This document shows, piece after piece, positions 50,659 to 59,797 of a stretch of DNA of 64,000 nucleotides (the stretch's first letter is position 1; every line of letters begins with the position of its first letter). The translations under genes were made by a program, and so were the position numbers. The DNA is taken from assembly GCF_050908845.1 (NCBI RefSeq), contig NZ_CP194171.1:2170001-2234000 (forward strand), read 5' to 3'. The notes beneath the pieces were generated by a model. It searched no databases, had not been told where the DNA came from, and saw only the letters and a program-made list of their open reading frames with translations. Source of the stretch: Marinobacterium_D sp050908845. Its GTDB lineage: Bacteria; Pseudomonadota; Gammaproteobacteria; Pseudomonadales; Balneatricaceae.

Positions 50659-51726
50659 TTACTGGCCGGGCATCATTCCGCACTGACGCAGCAGACGTTG
50701 CCAGTTCTGGGTATGGCGGTCGCGCGCCAGCAGGTAGTGGCTCCAGAGGCTGTCAGGATTGTGTTCGGATAACGTGACTGAAAAGTAGTGCCTGGCAGCG
50801 TCCGTTGCCGGCAGTTGATCAATGATGCGCAGCTGAGCCTCGCGCCAGAGGCGCCCGGTACGTTCCACCCGGGACAGGTAGGGCTGGAATTCGCCGGCGT
50901 AAAAGGTTTGGAAAACGTTGCGGATAATGCGTGCCTGGTTATTGGGTCTTTGCTTGAAGCAGACTGGCCGCCTTGCCAGGCGTTGGTCAATTGCATCGGC
51001 GGTGCTCTCCAGTGCGTGGGTCAGCAGCACGAGACTGGTCATCCACTGTGCACCAAACCGGGTGCGGTAGAGCTGCTCGAAATCAGACTCGAGCTCGGCA
51101 GCAAACAGGGGCGTCTCCCAGTCGTCCGTATTGCTCAGCGTGGCCAGCTCGGCAAAGTGCTCCAGCGCCTGTTTCGCAGGGGTGATGTCTGTCTCGCTGT
51201 TCAGGGGCAGCGGCGGTTCGCCGAGCGAAAACTGCTGCTCCATCTCCTCGCTGGTATACAGCGCGTTCCAGAGCAGGCTGGGAAAGGTGCGCTGCTTGAG
51301 CGCGATTATCACCTCCAGACGTTCGGCAAGGGGTTCGAGATCCTCGTCGTTGATGCGGGTGAGGGTGATTCGGCAGTTCCTGAGTGCTGGCAACATCTCC
51401 AGCTCGTAGATCAGTCTCTGCGAGCCGGGGGCGAGGCGGCCAAGGGAGGTGTTGCGCTCGGCGATCGCGTGCAGCAGGTCGCAGTGGCGGAAATCGAGTA
51501 CATCGATCAGGCCCTCGCGGATCTCGGGAATCTCGATCAGTCGCTGACGCTTGGGTGGAAAGGGAATACGTGCAGCCAGTGCCTGGTCGAAATGGGTTAC
51601 AACCTCCTGTTCGATAGCGTTGCCGACACGGCTGGTATAGGTCTCAAGCATCTGCCGGGCAGCGTTTTCACGGCAGCCGCTGGCCAGCAGTAGCAACAGC
51701 AGTGCGGCAAGAAGTTTCGTTAACAT
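50659..51726 (-). CDS. DUF3080 family lipoprotein
   Basis: The 355-residue protein has a lipoprotein signal peptide (LAALLLLLLASGC, cysteine at 18) and a family-typical body (LETYTSRVGNAIEQEV; LIDVLDFRHCDLLHAIAERNTSLGRLAPGSQRLIYELEML; LFAAELESDFEQLYRTRFG). DUF3080 proteins are proteobacterial lipoproteins of unknown function. ATG 51726 follows AGGA. It starts inside the end of the MATE gene, overlapping it by 59 bp. Its C-terminal half is rich in charged residues with no known domain. Position beside lapDG suggests envelope localisation only. Confidence 0.82.
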   Translation of the reverse strand: MLTKLLAALLLLLLASGCRENAARQMLETYTSRVGNAIEQEVVTHFDQALAARIPFPPKRQRLIEIPEIREGLIDVLDFRHCDLLHAIAERNTSLGRLAPGSQRLIYELEMLPALRNCRITLTRINDEDLEPLAERLEVIIALKQRTFPSLLWNALYTSEEMEQQFSLGEPPLPLNSETDITPAKQALEHFAELATLSNTDDWETPLFAAELESDFEQLYRTRFGAQWMTSLVLLTHALESTADAIDQRLARRPVCFKQRPNNQARIIRNVFQTFYAGEFQPYLSRVERTGRLWREAQLRIIDQLPATDAARHYFSVTLSEHNPDSLWSHYLLARDRHTQNWQRLLRQCGMMPGQ

Positions 51727-53074
51727 GGCTGATCCTGTATAGCCGACGTGACAGGAGTACGGCGCCTGTGGTCAAACCGATCAACAATCCCCACCAGTAA
51801 CCGGCCACGCCAAGATCGGCGCCGCGTGCCAGCAGGTGGCCGGTTGGCAGTCCGATGGCCCAGTAGGCAAGCAGCACAACGCCCAGGGTGACCGAGGTGT
51901 CCTTGTAGCCGCGCAGCATGCCACCGGTGCAAACCTGGACCGCATCTGCTAACTGGAACAGGGCTGCAATCTGAATCAGTGTCACCGTCAGGCTGATCAG
52001 GGTTGCAGAATCAGTATAGAGTCCTGCGAGCATGGACCCGCCAAACAGCAGTACTGAAGAGTTAAGCAGGGCGATCATCAGTGTCAGGCCGAAACCCACA
52101 AGAACGCTGAAGCGGGCAGCTTTGTAGTCATCACGACCGGCCTGTTGCCCTATGCGAATCGTCAGAGCAAGGGCAAGGCTTAACGGGATCATGAAGATCA
52201 GGCCGGTGATACTGAAGGTGATCTGATGGGCGCCGATCACCTCGGCACCGTCATTGGCTACCAGCAGGGAAATGACCGAGAACATGCTTGCCTCGATCAG
52301 CAGGGCGAAGCCTATGGGCACGCCAAGGCGGAGAAACTGCATTAGAGCGCGGATCTTGGGCGGTTGCCATTGCCAGTGGCTGCGCACCGACCGAAAACGT
52401 CGCGAGCGCAGCAGAAAGCAGGTGGCCAGAATGAGGTTGAGCCAGAGGATAATGCTGGTGGCATATCCGCAGCCGACGCCACCGAGGGCGGGCATTCCCA
52501 ATTTGCCAAAGATGAAAATGTAATTCAGTGGAATGTTTACCAGCACACCGGCGATTGCTATGAGCATCACTGCTCGCGTGGAGCCGAAGCCTTCCATGAA
52601 ACTGCGCAGAGCCTGAAATAGCATCAGCGCAGGAAAGCCCCAGCTGATCGCCTGGAGGTAATTGGCGGCTTTGTTGGCAAGCTCGGGGGGCAGGTCGAAC
52701 AGTGCGAGTACCGGGTGGGTGTTGTTTAACACAAATACAGAGATAGCAGCGAGCAAAAGGGCGATGCTCAGCGACTCGATCAGGTGGGTGCGGGTGGATG
52801 TTTCGCAGCCGGATCCCACCCGTTGAGCGACCAGTGGCGTGGTCGCCATCAAAATACCGATCAGTGTCAGCATCAGCGGTAACCAGAGACTGGTGCCCAG
52901 CGCGATAGCGGCCAGCTCAGTGGCTCCGGCACGTGCCGTCATCAGGGTATCAACAAAGCCCATCGCCTCCTGGGCGAGCTGAGTGATCATGATGGGCCAG
53001 GCCAGGGCGAAAAGGATCCGCACTTCGGCCGCAGCGCGGGAGAGGCGAGGTGTGTGTGCCAAAACCTGATTCAT
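51668..53074 (-). CDS. MATE family multidrug efflux transporter
   Basis: This 468-residue protein has twelve predicted membrane helices in two pseudo-symmetric halves of the NorM type. Segments such as WPIMITQLAQEAMGFVDTLMTARAGATELAAIALGTSLWLP (about 29-70) and GVPIGFALLIEASMFSVISLLVANDGAEVIGAHQI are diagnostic. MATE pumps expel cationic drugs in exchange for sodium or protons. The longer-than-usual C-terminus (after residue 450) overlaps the DUF3080 gene by 59 bp. Substrate and coupling ion are not determined. It is the first gene of a run of minus-strand genes down to lapD. Confidence 0.93.
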   Translation of the reverse strand: MNQVLAHTPRLSRAAAEVRILFALAWPIMITQLAQEAMGFVDTLMTARAGATELAAIALGTSLWLPLMLTLIGILMATTPLVAQRVGSGCETSTRTHLIESLSIALLLAAISVFVLNNTHPVLALFDLPPELANKAANYLQAISWGFPALMLFQALRSFMEGFGSTRAVMLIAIAGVLVNIPLNYIFIFGKLGMPALGGVGCGYATSIILWLNLILATCFLLRSRRFRSVRSHWQWQPPKIRALMQFLRLGVPIGFALLIEASMFSVISLLVANDGAEVIGAHQITFSITGLIFMIPLSLALALTIRIGQQAGRDDYKAARFSVLVGFGLTLMIALLNSSVLLFGGSMLAGLYTDSATLISLTVTLIQIAALFQLADAVQVCTGGMLRGYKDTSVTLGVVLLAYWAIGLPTGHLLARGADLGVAGYWWGLLIGLTTGAVLLSRRLYRISHVNETSCRTAVATAGQRLP

Positions 53075-53113
53075 CGGTTTGCTAAATACGGCTTAAGAGC
53101 ATCGCATGATAGC

Positions 53114-53140
53114 AAACGGGGCGCCATTGGCGCCCCGTTT
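53114..53140 (-). terminator. Hairpin after phaC2
   Basis: AAACGGGGCGCC (53114-53125) and GGCGCCCCGTTT (53129-53140) form a 12-bp stem with an ATT loop. On the minus strand only a short T-run follows, so efficiency is uncertain. It lies 26 bp after the phaC2 stop and before the MATE promoter. Confidence 0.7.
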
Positions 53141-53165
53141 AAAAGGAAGTGACGGATCGCTTCGG

Positions 53166-54917
53166 TTAATCGATGCGGCGGCGCACGTAGGAGCCCGGCG
53201 CTGCTTCGATCGGTTTGTAGGTCGCGTTGCCATACTCTTTCGGCGCGTCGATCTTTTTACCGGCGCGACGGCGAACCCACTCCGCCCAGTTCGGCCACCA
53301 GGAACCTTCCTGGCGCTCGGCGGTTTCCAGCCAGTGATCAGGACCCTTGCCCTGTTCGCCCTTGATCCAGTAGTTGCGACGGTTCTTGGATGCGGGGTTG
53401 ATAACGCCCGCCACGTGGCCGCTGGCGCCAAGCACGAACTCGATATCGGTACCGAAGGTCTCCGTTGCCTTAAACGTGCCTTTCCACGGTGCGATATGAT
53501 CTTCCAGGGTGGACAGGAAATAGCAGGGGATTTTGATCTTGCCCAGGTCTATCGGTTCGCCACACACTTCCAGGCCATTCGGCTCGGACAGCTTGTTCTC
53601 CAGGTACATCTTGTTGATGTAGAAGGTGTACATGTTGGCCGGCAGGTTGGTGGAGTCGCTGTTCCAGTAGAGGATATCGAACGGCGGTGGTGTCTGGCCC
53701 TTGAGGTAGTTGTTGACCACGTAGGACCAGATCAGGTCGTTTGAGCGCAGCATGTTGAAGGAGGTGGCCAGCTCGCGGCCGTTCAGCACGCCCTGAGAGT
53801 TAACCTTGCTTTCCAGCTGTTTGACCTGGTATTCGTCGATGAATACGCAAAGATCGCCCGGATCTTTAAAGTCGGTGAGCGTGGTCAGGAAAGTCGCGGA
53901 ACCAACGCTGGTGTCCTTGCGGTTTGCCAGTAGTCCCAGGGCGGTGGCCAGCAGCGTGCCACCAACACACCAGGCGACGGCGTTAAGCTTTTCTGAACCG
54001 CTGATCTCCTTGGTGACCTCAATCGCACGCAGTACGCCATCACGGACATAATCGTCCCAGCTCAGATCGCGCTGGTCGGCCGTGGGGTTGACCCAGGAGA
54101 CCAGGAAAACATTCTGGCCCTGCTCGACGCAGTAACGTACGTAAGAGTTGTGCGGCTGGAGGTCGAGGATAAAGAACTTGTTGATGCTCGGCGGAACAAT
54201 CAACGTTGGGCGCTCATAGACCTGCTCGCCTTCCGGCTTGTACTGGATCAGCTGGAACATCTCGTTCTGGTAAACTACCGAGCCTTCAGTGGTTGCCAGG
54301 TTTTTGCCAAGTTCAAAGGCGGTTTCGTCGGTCATCGAGATGCGACCTTTCTCGATATCCGCCAGCAGATTGCGCAGGCCGTCAACGAGGCTCTGGCCTT
54401 TGGTTTCCATCGCCTGCTGCATCACTTCGGGGTTCGTAAACGCGAAGTTGGTCGGTGACAGTGCATCGACATACTGCTTGGTATAGAACTCAAGCTTGGT
54501 CTGTTCGGATGGAGCCAGTTTGGCGTTGGAGGCCATATCCACCAGCATGCGAGACGTCAGCAGGTAGGACTGCTTGATGTAATCGTAAATCGGGTTTTTT
54601 GACCACTCTTCGCCCTGGAATCGGCGGTCGCCTTTTTCGGGCTGGGCGACAGGCGTGTCGCTGGTGTTTCCGTTCAACAGGTTGCGCCACAGGCTGAACT
54701 GCGCCTGCTGGTAGTCGGTGATGGCTTTGATCCAGACGGTAGGGTCTTCCAGTGAGCGGGTTGCCAGCTCGGTCCAGGATTGAGTGAACTGACGGAAGAT
54801 GTCATCACCGCCCGAGGCGGAAAACATCTCCAGTACTTTGTTGGTCTCGTGTGCAACGTAGTTCATGAATTCCTGTGGATCGATGGAATAGTTTCCGCTC
54901 TCTGTTTTTTTATCCAT
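53166..54917 (-). CDS. phaC: Class I poly(3-hydroxyalkanoate) synthase, copy 2
   Basis: This 583-residue PHA synthase has the box AWCVGG with the catalytic C317, Asp in TLEDHIAPWKG, and His in GASGHVAGVINPASKNRRNYW (the canonical arrangement). SPTNFAFTNPEVMQQAMETKGQSLVDGLRNLLADIEKGRISMTDE fits class I PhaC of short-chain-length type, arguably closer to the Ralstonia pattern than copy 1. ATG 54917 (MDKKTESGNYSIDPQEF) was chosen; the 51 upstream codons of the longer frame have no family character. It differs clearly from copy 1 (577 residues), so this is not a recent duplicate. No phasin, phaA or phaB gene adjoins it. Confidence 0.95.
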   Translation of the reverse strand: MDKKTESGNYSIDPQEFMNYVAHETNKVLEMFSASGGDDIFRQFTQSWTELATRSLEDPTVWIKAITDYQQAQFSLWRNLLNGNTSDTPVAQPEKGDRRFQGEEWSKNPIYDYIKQSYLLTSRMLVDMASNAKLAPSEQTKLEFYTKQYVDALSPTNFAFTNPEVMQQAMETKGQSLVDGLRNLLADIEKGRISMTDETAFELGKNLATTEGSVVYQNEMFQLIQYKPEGEQVYERPTLIVPPSINKFFILDLQPHNSYVRYCVEQGQNVFLVSWVNPTADQRDLSWDDYVRDGVLRAIEVTKEISGSEKLNAVAWCVGGTLLATALGLLANRKDTSVGSATFLTTLTDFKDPGDLCVFIDEYQVKQLESKVNSQGVLNGRELATSFNMLRSNDLIWSYVVNNYLKGQTPPPFDILYWNSDSTNLPANMYTFYINKMYLENKLSEPNGLEVCGEPIDLGKIKIPCYFLSTLEDHIAPWKGTFKATETFGTDIEFVLGASGHVAGVINPASKNRRNYWIKGEQGKGPDHWLETAERQEGSWWPNWAEWVRRRAGKKIDAPKEYGNATYKPIEAAPGSYVRRRID

Positions 54918-55231
54918 AGGTATGCCGACTCCAATACGGGTATAGATAAGCTGTCTCCGGCACCGCGGGCTGTCCCCCCGAACCGGCGACCGATTTTTGA
55001 GCATAGACTCAGCCAACATCGAGAGCAACCACCAAAGGGCGATGGTTGATCCGATAATTGTGCAGTGCACTATGCGTTAGGGTCGCATCTACTTGTTGCA
55101 GAAAGTTTTATTCTGGCGGCCTGGGGCAAAAAAATTCGTTGTTTCTCTGTATGAGAAAGCTTCAAGGAGTCGCCCGACGGGTTAAAGCGCGTTACCCTGA
55201 GCGCTTTTGCAGGCCCGAAAGAGCGAGTGCG
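54918..55231. other. 314-bp divergent region between phaC2 and the glutaredoxin gene
   Basis: No convincing gene is present. An 11-bp palindrome GTGCAGTGCAC (55060-55070) is a possible regulator site. The glutaredoxin frame extends upstream as open codons, but without family similarity. Promoters for both flanking genes must lie here. Confidence 0.5.
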
Positions 55232-55504
55232 ATGCCCGACCTGGAATTAATGACCACCGATGGATGCCACCTTTGCGAACAGGCCGTCAGCGTGTTGCTG
55301 GCCGTATTGAAACCCGGTGATGCTGAGGTTGATCTGGTGGATATCGCCTTTGATGATGCGCTGATGGAGCGTTATGCCACGCGGATACCGGTCATCAGAG
55401 CCCCTGCCTCAGGGCAGGAGCTCAATTGGCCGTTCGATGAGGTTCAGTTTCGCGCTTTTCTGCAAGGTCTGGCCGACGCTGATGCCCAGGGAAGCTATGA
55501 TTAA
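55232..55504 (+). CDS. Small glutaredoxin-family protein
   Basis: This 90-residue thioredoxin-fold protein has a CHLC active site (MTTDGCHLCEQAVSVLL, residues 6-22), the cis-proline region TRIPVIRAPA (about 49-58) and a C-terminal helix. It resembles the DUF836-like glutaredoxin family found in many Proteobacteria. ATG 55232 starts at the conserved MPDLELMTTDG; the 58 upstream codons lack similarity. Its last residues (QGSYD) and its stop codon are encoded by the left terminal inverted repeat of the adjacent structured element, so the natural C-terminus may have been replaced. Confidence 0.85.
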   Translation: MPDLELMTTDGCHLCEQAVSVLLAVLKPGDAEVDLVDIAFDDALMERYATRIPVIRAPASGQELNWPFDEVQFRAFLQGLADADAQGSYD

Positions 55505-55777
55505 GCCTATAGCGTCTCAGCGTGGCATGAAGTGTCCAGTTACAAGGCGAGTTTTGTAGCCAATCCCAAAATACCGGGGACTTTGGCCGTAGCCCTTGGC
55601 AAAAAGCTCAACGCCGTAGATGAGTGCTTCATGCCGCGCCCTTCGGGGCTTGCAGGCTGGTCCACTCTCTGCGTTGGACTTTTTTGCCGTAGCGCCACTA
55701 CGCCTGCAAAAGGCCGCCTTGATAGTGAACCAGCCTGTAAGCCTGAGATGCCATGAACTTGTTCATAGCTTCCCTTG
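55486..55777. repeat. Structured 292-bp element with 20-bp terminal inverted repeats, MITE-like
   Basis: The ends CCAGGGAAGCTATGATTAAG (55486-55505) and CTTGTTCATAGCTTCCCTTG (55758-55777) are inverted copies matching at 17 of 20 positions, with 13 consecutive matches. Inside are further nested inverted repeats: GGCATGAAG/CTTCATGCC (55524-55532, 55627-55635), AGGCTGGTCCACT with one mismatch (55654-55666, 55724-55736), and TTTTGC...CGTAG/CTACG...GCAAAA near 55682-55711. A spurious long minus-strand frame runs through it. No transposase is present, and no target duplication is evident. This is what a miniature transposable or mobile structured repeat would look like; copies elsewhere in the genome are needed as proof. 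Confidence 0.55.
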
Positions 55778-55789
55778 CTAGAACCCTGT

Positions 55790-57727
55790 TCAGGGCAGCT
55801 GGTTGAATGCCAGCAGTTTTTTCTCGGTATCACTCAGCAGACTCGCCTTGCGTCCCGCGCGACGGTCGTAAATGACGGCGAACGAGAGGACATTCTGCAC
55901 GTAGTTGCGCGTTTCATCGAAGGGGATGGTTTCTATCCAGATATCGAGCGGCAGATCCCCGCGCGCTTCCAGCCAGCGATTTACCCGGTGCGGGCCGGCA
56001 TTGTAGGCGGCGGTGGCAAACACGCGGTTACTGTTGAAGCGGCGGTACATTTCGCCGAGATAGGCGCTGCCCAGGTTGATGTTGGTTTCCGGGTCATACA
56101 GTGAACCGATTCCGTTCAGGGGCAGGCTGTGTTTCTTGGCGGTCTGTCGGGCCGTCGCAGGCATCAGCTGCATCAGCCCGCGTGCGCCGGCATGTGAGCG
56201 TGCCTGCACCCAGAAAGCGCTTTCCTGACGGGCAATGGCGGTCGCCCAGGTTTTGGTGATGCCGTTGCGTTCGGCAGCGGTATCAAACAGGGTGCGGTAC
56301 GGGTCGGGGAAGCGAATATCCAGATCGTTCCACTGCTCGCTCTGGATGGCGCCGCGGATCCCCTGGGTATGCCAGCCCCAGCGGTTAACCAGGTGTGCGG
56401 CCAGGTGCTGCTCGGACAGGGGCAGATTCCGGGTGGCTGCGTTCCATTCAGAGCGGGCATCATACAGCCTGCCAACGGCATACAGTTCGCGAATACGCTG
56501 GAAGGCGGGTAGTGCGGCCAGGCGGTGTAACGTGGCCTGATCCAGATCCGCTGCTTCATGATTAAGCGAAAACGGGGCGTCGCTTACCTCTGCCGCCAGA
56601 AATCCGTAAAACGTTCTGTCTTGACTGAGCTGTTTCAGTAGCGCGTCAACCGGCTTACCCTGCTGGCGCTGGGCAACGCTGAGCCAGTACTGCCAGCGTT
56701 CGTGCAGACGCTGCTCCTGCGGCAGTTTGCTGATCAGTCTCTCAACTTCGGGCCAGTCGAGACGGGTCATGGCCAGGCGTGCTCGCCATTCGGTCAGCTC
56801 CTCGACCCTGAAGTCCGGATCGAGACGGGCCAGTGCCGAGTCGGCGTCAGGGCTGAAGCGTTTCGCCTTGTAGATGCCGAGGCGGTTGGTCAGGTCAAAC
56901 TGTTCTTCAGCGGGAACGTTCAGCCGCTCGCGGTCACGTACCCAGAGGTCGATGGCTGCGTCCAGATCACTGCGGCGCAAACGGTTGACGGCAAGCATCA
57001 GCAGGCGCCGGTGTTCCGGGTTGCCGGTGGTTAGAATCGCCGGGCTTTCAAGCAGCTGACGAGGATTTTCGAACAGTGCCTGGGCAAAGGCGATCTGCTG
57101 TTGTGTCGCTGCCCCCTGGGCTTTGCGTCCGGCGTACTTTGCCAGCGAGGTGTTACCGGATTCGAGCGCTTCCAGTACTCTGGTGAGCGCGTGCTGATCC
57201 TGCAGGCCGCCAGCTTTCATCCAGCTGTCAAATAACGGGTCGCAGGCATTGGGCTGGGAGTGACCTTCAACCCACAACCGGGCAGCCAGCGAGTAAGCGC
57301 TTTTACGCTTGCCCTCGGCAAGGTCTGCGCGACCGGCATAGCATTGCTGCTCGGTGCTGGGGTTGTTCAGCGTGCTGTAAAGCTCCCGGAATCCGCTCCA
57401 GTCGCCACGCTCGCCCAGGGAGGTGGTCAGCGCCCAGCGCAGCCGGCCTTCGATCGGAATATCCGGATAACGCGCACTGAAATCGAGGGCGTCTTCGGCG
57501 CTGAGCTTGTCGAGCCGAGATCTTAGCTGCGAATATAATATGTAGGGTCTCAGAGGATAGTCGCCAAGTTGCTTGAGACCGCTGCTGACCTCTTCATCTT
57601 TGCCGTTCTGGGCGGCTTTCAGCGTATCGAGATAGATTTCCTGCTGGGGTGTCAGGGCGGCCTGGGTGGACAATGAGGTTAGAAGCAGAAGAGTGGAGAA
57701 CACGGGAAGCAGCTTCTGGCGTGTCAT
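55790..57727 (-). CDS. slt: Soluble lytic murein transglycosylase
   Basis: This 645-residue periplasmic enzyme cleaves peptidoglycan to 1,6-anhydromuropeptides. A signal peptide (LPVFSTLLLLTSLSTQAAL, ending about residue 24) is followed by the superhelical U- and L-domains. The catalytic C-domain has RQESAFWVQARSHAGARGLMQLMPATARQTA (catalytic Glu in ESAF) and AYNAGPHRVNRWLEARG. Length matches Slt70. It starts at ATG 57727. It ends 13 bp from the structured element and stands divergent to uup. Confidence 0.95.
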   Translation of the reverse strand: MTRQKLLPVFSTLLLLTSLSTQAALTPQQEIYLDTLKAAQNGKDEEVSSGLKQLGDYPLRPYILYSQLRSRLDKLSAEDALDFSARYPDIPIEGRLRWALTTSLGERGDWSGFRELYSTLNNPSTEQQCYAGRADLAEGKRKSAYSLAARLWVEGHSQPNACDPLFDSWMKAGGLQDQHALTRVLEALESGNTSLAKYAGRKAQGAATQQQIAFAQALFENPRQLLESPAILTTGNPEHRRLLMLAVNRLRRSDLDAAIDLWVRDRERLNVPAEEQFDLTNRLGIYKAKRFSPDADSALARLDPDFRVEELTEWRARLAMTRLDWPEVERLISKLPQEQRLHERWQYWLSVAQRQQGKPVDALLKQLSQDRTFYGFLAAEVSDAPFSLNHEAADLDQATLHRLAALPAFQRIRELYAVGRLYDARSEWNAATRNLPLSEQHLAAHLVNRWGWHTQGIRGAIQSEQWNDLDIRFPDPYRTLFDTAAERNGITKTWATAIARQESAFWVQARSHAGARGLMQLMPATARQTAKKHSLPLNGIGSLYDPETNINLGSAYLGEMYRRFNSNRVFATAAYNAGPHRVNRWLEARGDLPLDIWIETIPFDETRNYVQNVLSFAVIYDRRAGRKASLLSDTEKKLLAFNQLP

Positions 57728-57879
57728 ATACGGACCTTCCTCTGGCGGTAAGTCGGTTGCTGTTAAGGCCAGTCTAACGTGACTTGCAGCAAATTTTCGA
57801 GAAATGAGGCTTTTTCATTTCGATGGGCGGTTTCAGGTAGACTAGCCCGCTTGAACCTGAAAAGAGTGCATGACGTTTT

Positions 57880-59781
57880 ATGCCACTGATTAAATTTGAT
57901 GAATTGTGTGTGAGTTTTGGTACACGCGCGCTGCTCGATCACGTTGATCTGCAGATCGAGCCCGGTGAGCGTGTCGCTCTGGTGGGGTTGAACGGGGCGG
58001 GCAAGTCTACGCTGCTGAAAGTGGTTGCTGGACATCAGCAGGCCGATTCCGGCCTGTACTGGAAAGATCCTGCCGTTCGCATCGCCGAGCTGCCGCAGAT
58101 GCTCCCCGCGGCCGATGACCGCCTGGTCGAGGACGTTGTCATGTCGGGGCTTTCCGAGGTGGTGCGTCTGCGCAATGAATATGAAGCGCTTGTGCATAAC
58201 CAGGATCAGGGCTCGTTGGCGCAGCTGGAGCAGCTGCAGCACGAACTGGAAGCACGGGACGGCTGGCATCTGGAGCAGCGTGTCGAAACGGTACTGAACC
58301 GGCTGTCGCTGCCGGGCAGTAAAAAAATGGCCGAGTTGTCGGGTGGCTGGCGTCGCCGGGCAGCGCTGGGTGCTGCACTGGTGCAGGCGCCGGATCTCCT
58401 GCTGCTGGACGAGCCGACCAACCACCTCGATATCGAAACGATCGAATGGCTTGAGGAGCAGATGCTGGCCTTCCGCGGCGGCGTGCTGTTCATATCCCAT
58501 GACCGTGCCCTGGTAGACCGTCTGGCGACACGGATTATCGAACTTGATCGTGGCCATCTGACCTCCTTCCCCGGTAACTACAGCCGCTATCTGGAACAGA
58601 AGGAGGCGCTGCTTCAGGAGGAGGAACGCCATAACGCCGAGTTCGACAAGAAACTGGCGCAGGAGGAGAAGTGGATCCGACAGGGGATCAAGGCGCGGCG
58701 AACCCGTAACGAAGGCCGTGTCCGGGCGCTGAAGAAACTGCGCCAGGAGCGTTCTGAACGCAGAGAACGTCAGGGCGGTGCCCAGTTCAACCTGGAGGAT
58801 GCCAACAAATCCGGCAAGCTGGTGGTTGAGCTTGAGCATGTCTCCCACAGTTACGAAGGCCAGTCTATCGTTCGTGATCTGACCCTGGCGATTCAGCGCG
58901 GTGACCGCGTCGGTCTGATCGGCCCCAATGGTGCCGGTAAGAGTACGCTGCTGAAAATTCTGCTCGGCGACCTGAAGCCGGATGAGGGTAAGGTGCGGAT
59001 GGGCACCAAGCTCGAGGTGGCCTATTTTGACCAGCTTCGCGGGCAGCTTGACCCGGAGAAGTCGATCATCGACAACGTCTCCGGTGGCCGTGAAAGCATC
59101 ACGATCAATGGTCGTGACCGGCATATCATCAGCTATCTTCAGGATTTCCTGTTCAGCCCCGAGCGTGCGCGCACGCCGGTCAAAGCGCTTTCAGGTGGCG
59201 AGTGTAACCGGGTCATGCTGGCGCGACTGTTCAGTCAGCCGGCGAACCTGCTGGTGCTCGATGAGCCCACCAATGACCTGGACATGGAAACACTGGAGCT
59301 GCTCGAAGAGATCCTGCTCAGCTACGAGGGAACCCTGCTGCTGGTCAGCCATGACCGACGTTTCCTTGATAACGTGGTCACCAGCACCCTGGCGTTCGAA
59401 GGTGATGGCAGGGTGGCCGAATATGTGGGTGGTTACCAGGACTGGCTGCGCCAGCGAGCGGTGGCAGCCACTCATTCGGTGAAACCTGTGGCTAAAGAGG
59501 CGGATAGCGCCAAGCCGGTCCAGGCGAAAGCTGAAAAGCCGAAGGGGGCCAAGAAGCTCAGCTACAAGCTGCAGCGCGAGCTGGATGCCCTGCCGGCACA
59601 GATGGAAGAGGCGGAAGCCTTGCTGGAGGCGTTGCAGGAGGAGACCGGTGCGCCGGATTTCTACGCCCAGGACCACACCCATGTGACGGCCAGGCTTGAG
59701 GTGCTGCACGCGCAGGAGCAGAAGCTCGAGGCGCTGATGGAGCGCTGGGTAGAGCTGGAGGAGATGCAGGCCGGGTCTTGA
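57880..59781 (+). CDS. uup: ABC-F family ATPase Uup
   Basis: This 633-residue cytoplasmic protein has two ABC cassettes: Walker A GLNGAGKSTLLKV (about 35-47) and GPNGAGKSTLLKIL (about 348-361), with signatures LSGGWRRRAALG and LSGGECNRVMLAR, and Walker B LLLLDEPTNHLDI and LLVLDEPTNDLDM. The linker between them (about 230-300) is helical and charged. The C-terminal coiled-coil domain (about 560-630, KLSYKLQRELDALPAQMEEAEALLEAL) marks Uup rather than EttA or YheS. Uup binds DNA and ribosomes and limits tandem-repeat deletion. A possible GGCCGGGTC/GACCCGGCC hairpin overlaps its stop. Confidence 0.94.
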   Translation: MPLIKFDELCVSFGTRALLDHVDLQIEPGERVALVGLNGAGKSTLLKVVAGHQQADSGLYWKDPAVRIAELPQMLPAADDRLVEDVVMSGLSEVVRLRNEYEALVHNQDQGSLAQLEQLQHELEARDGWHLEQRVETVLNRLSLPGSKKMAELSGGWRRRAALGAALVQAPDLLLLDEPTNHLDIETIEWLEEQMLAFRGGVLFISHDRALVDRLATRIIELDRGHLTSFPGNYSRYLEQKEALLQEEERHNAEFDKKLAQEEKWIRQGIKARRTRNEGRVRALKKLRQERSERRERQGGAQFNLEDANKSGKLVVELEHVSHSYEGQSIVRDLTLAIQRGDRVGLIGPNGAGKSTLLKILLGDLKPDEGKVRMGTKLEVAYFDQLRGQLDPEKSIIDNVSGGRESITINGRDRHIISYLQDFLFSPERARTPVKALSGGECNRVMLARLFSQPANLLVLDEPTNDLDMETLELLEEILLSYEGTLLLVSHDRRFLDNVVTSTLAFEGDGRVAEYVGGYQDWLRQRAVAATHSVKPVAKEADSAKPVQAKAEKPKGAKKLSYKLQRELDALPAQMEEAEALLEALQEETGAPDFYAQDHTHVTARLEVLHAQEQKLEALMERWVELEEMQAGS

Positions 59782-59797
59782 CCCGGCCTGGCAAGCA

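Noticed and set aside
55540..55833. A 97-codon minus-strand frame after the glutaredoxin gene
   Set aside because: It runs through the nested inverted repeats of the structured element and overlaps the end of slt, without a ribosome site; it is most likely non-coding.
59770..59790. GGCCGGGTC/GACCCGGCC hairpin at the uup stop as a terminator
   Set aside because: The stem is good but the T-tract is 20 bases away, so it is mentioned only in the gene entry.
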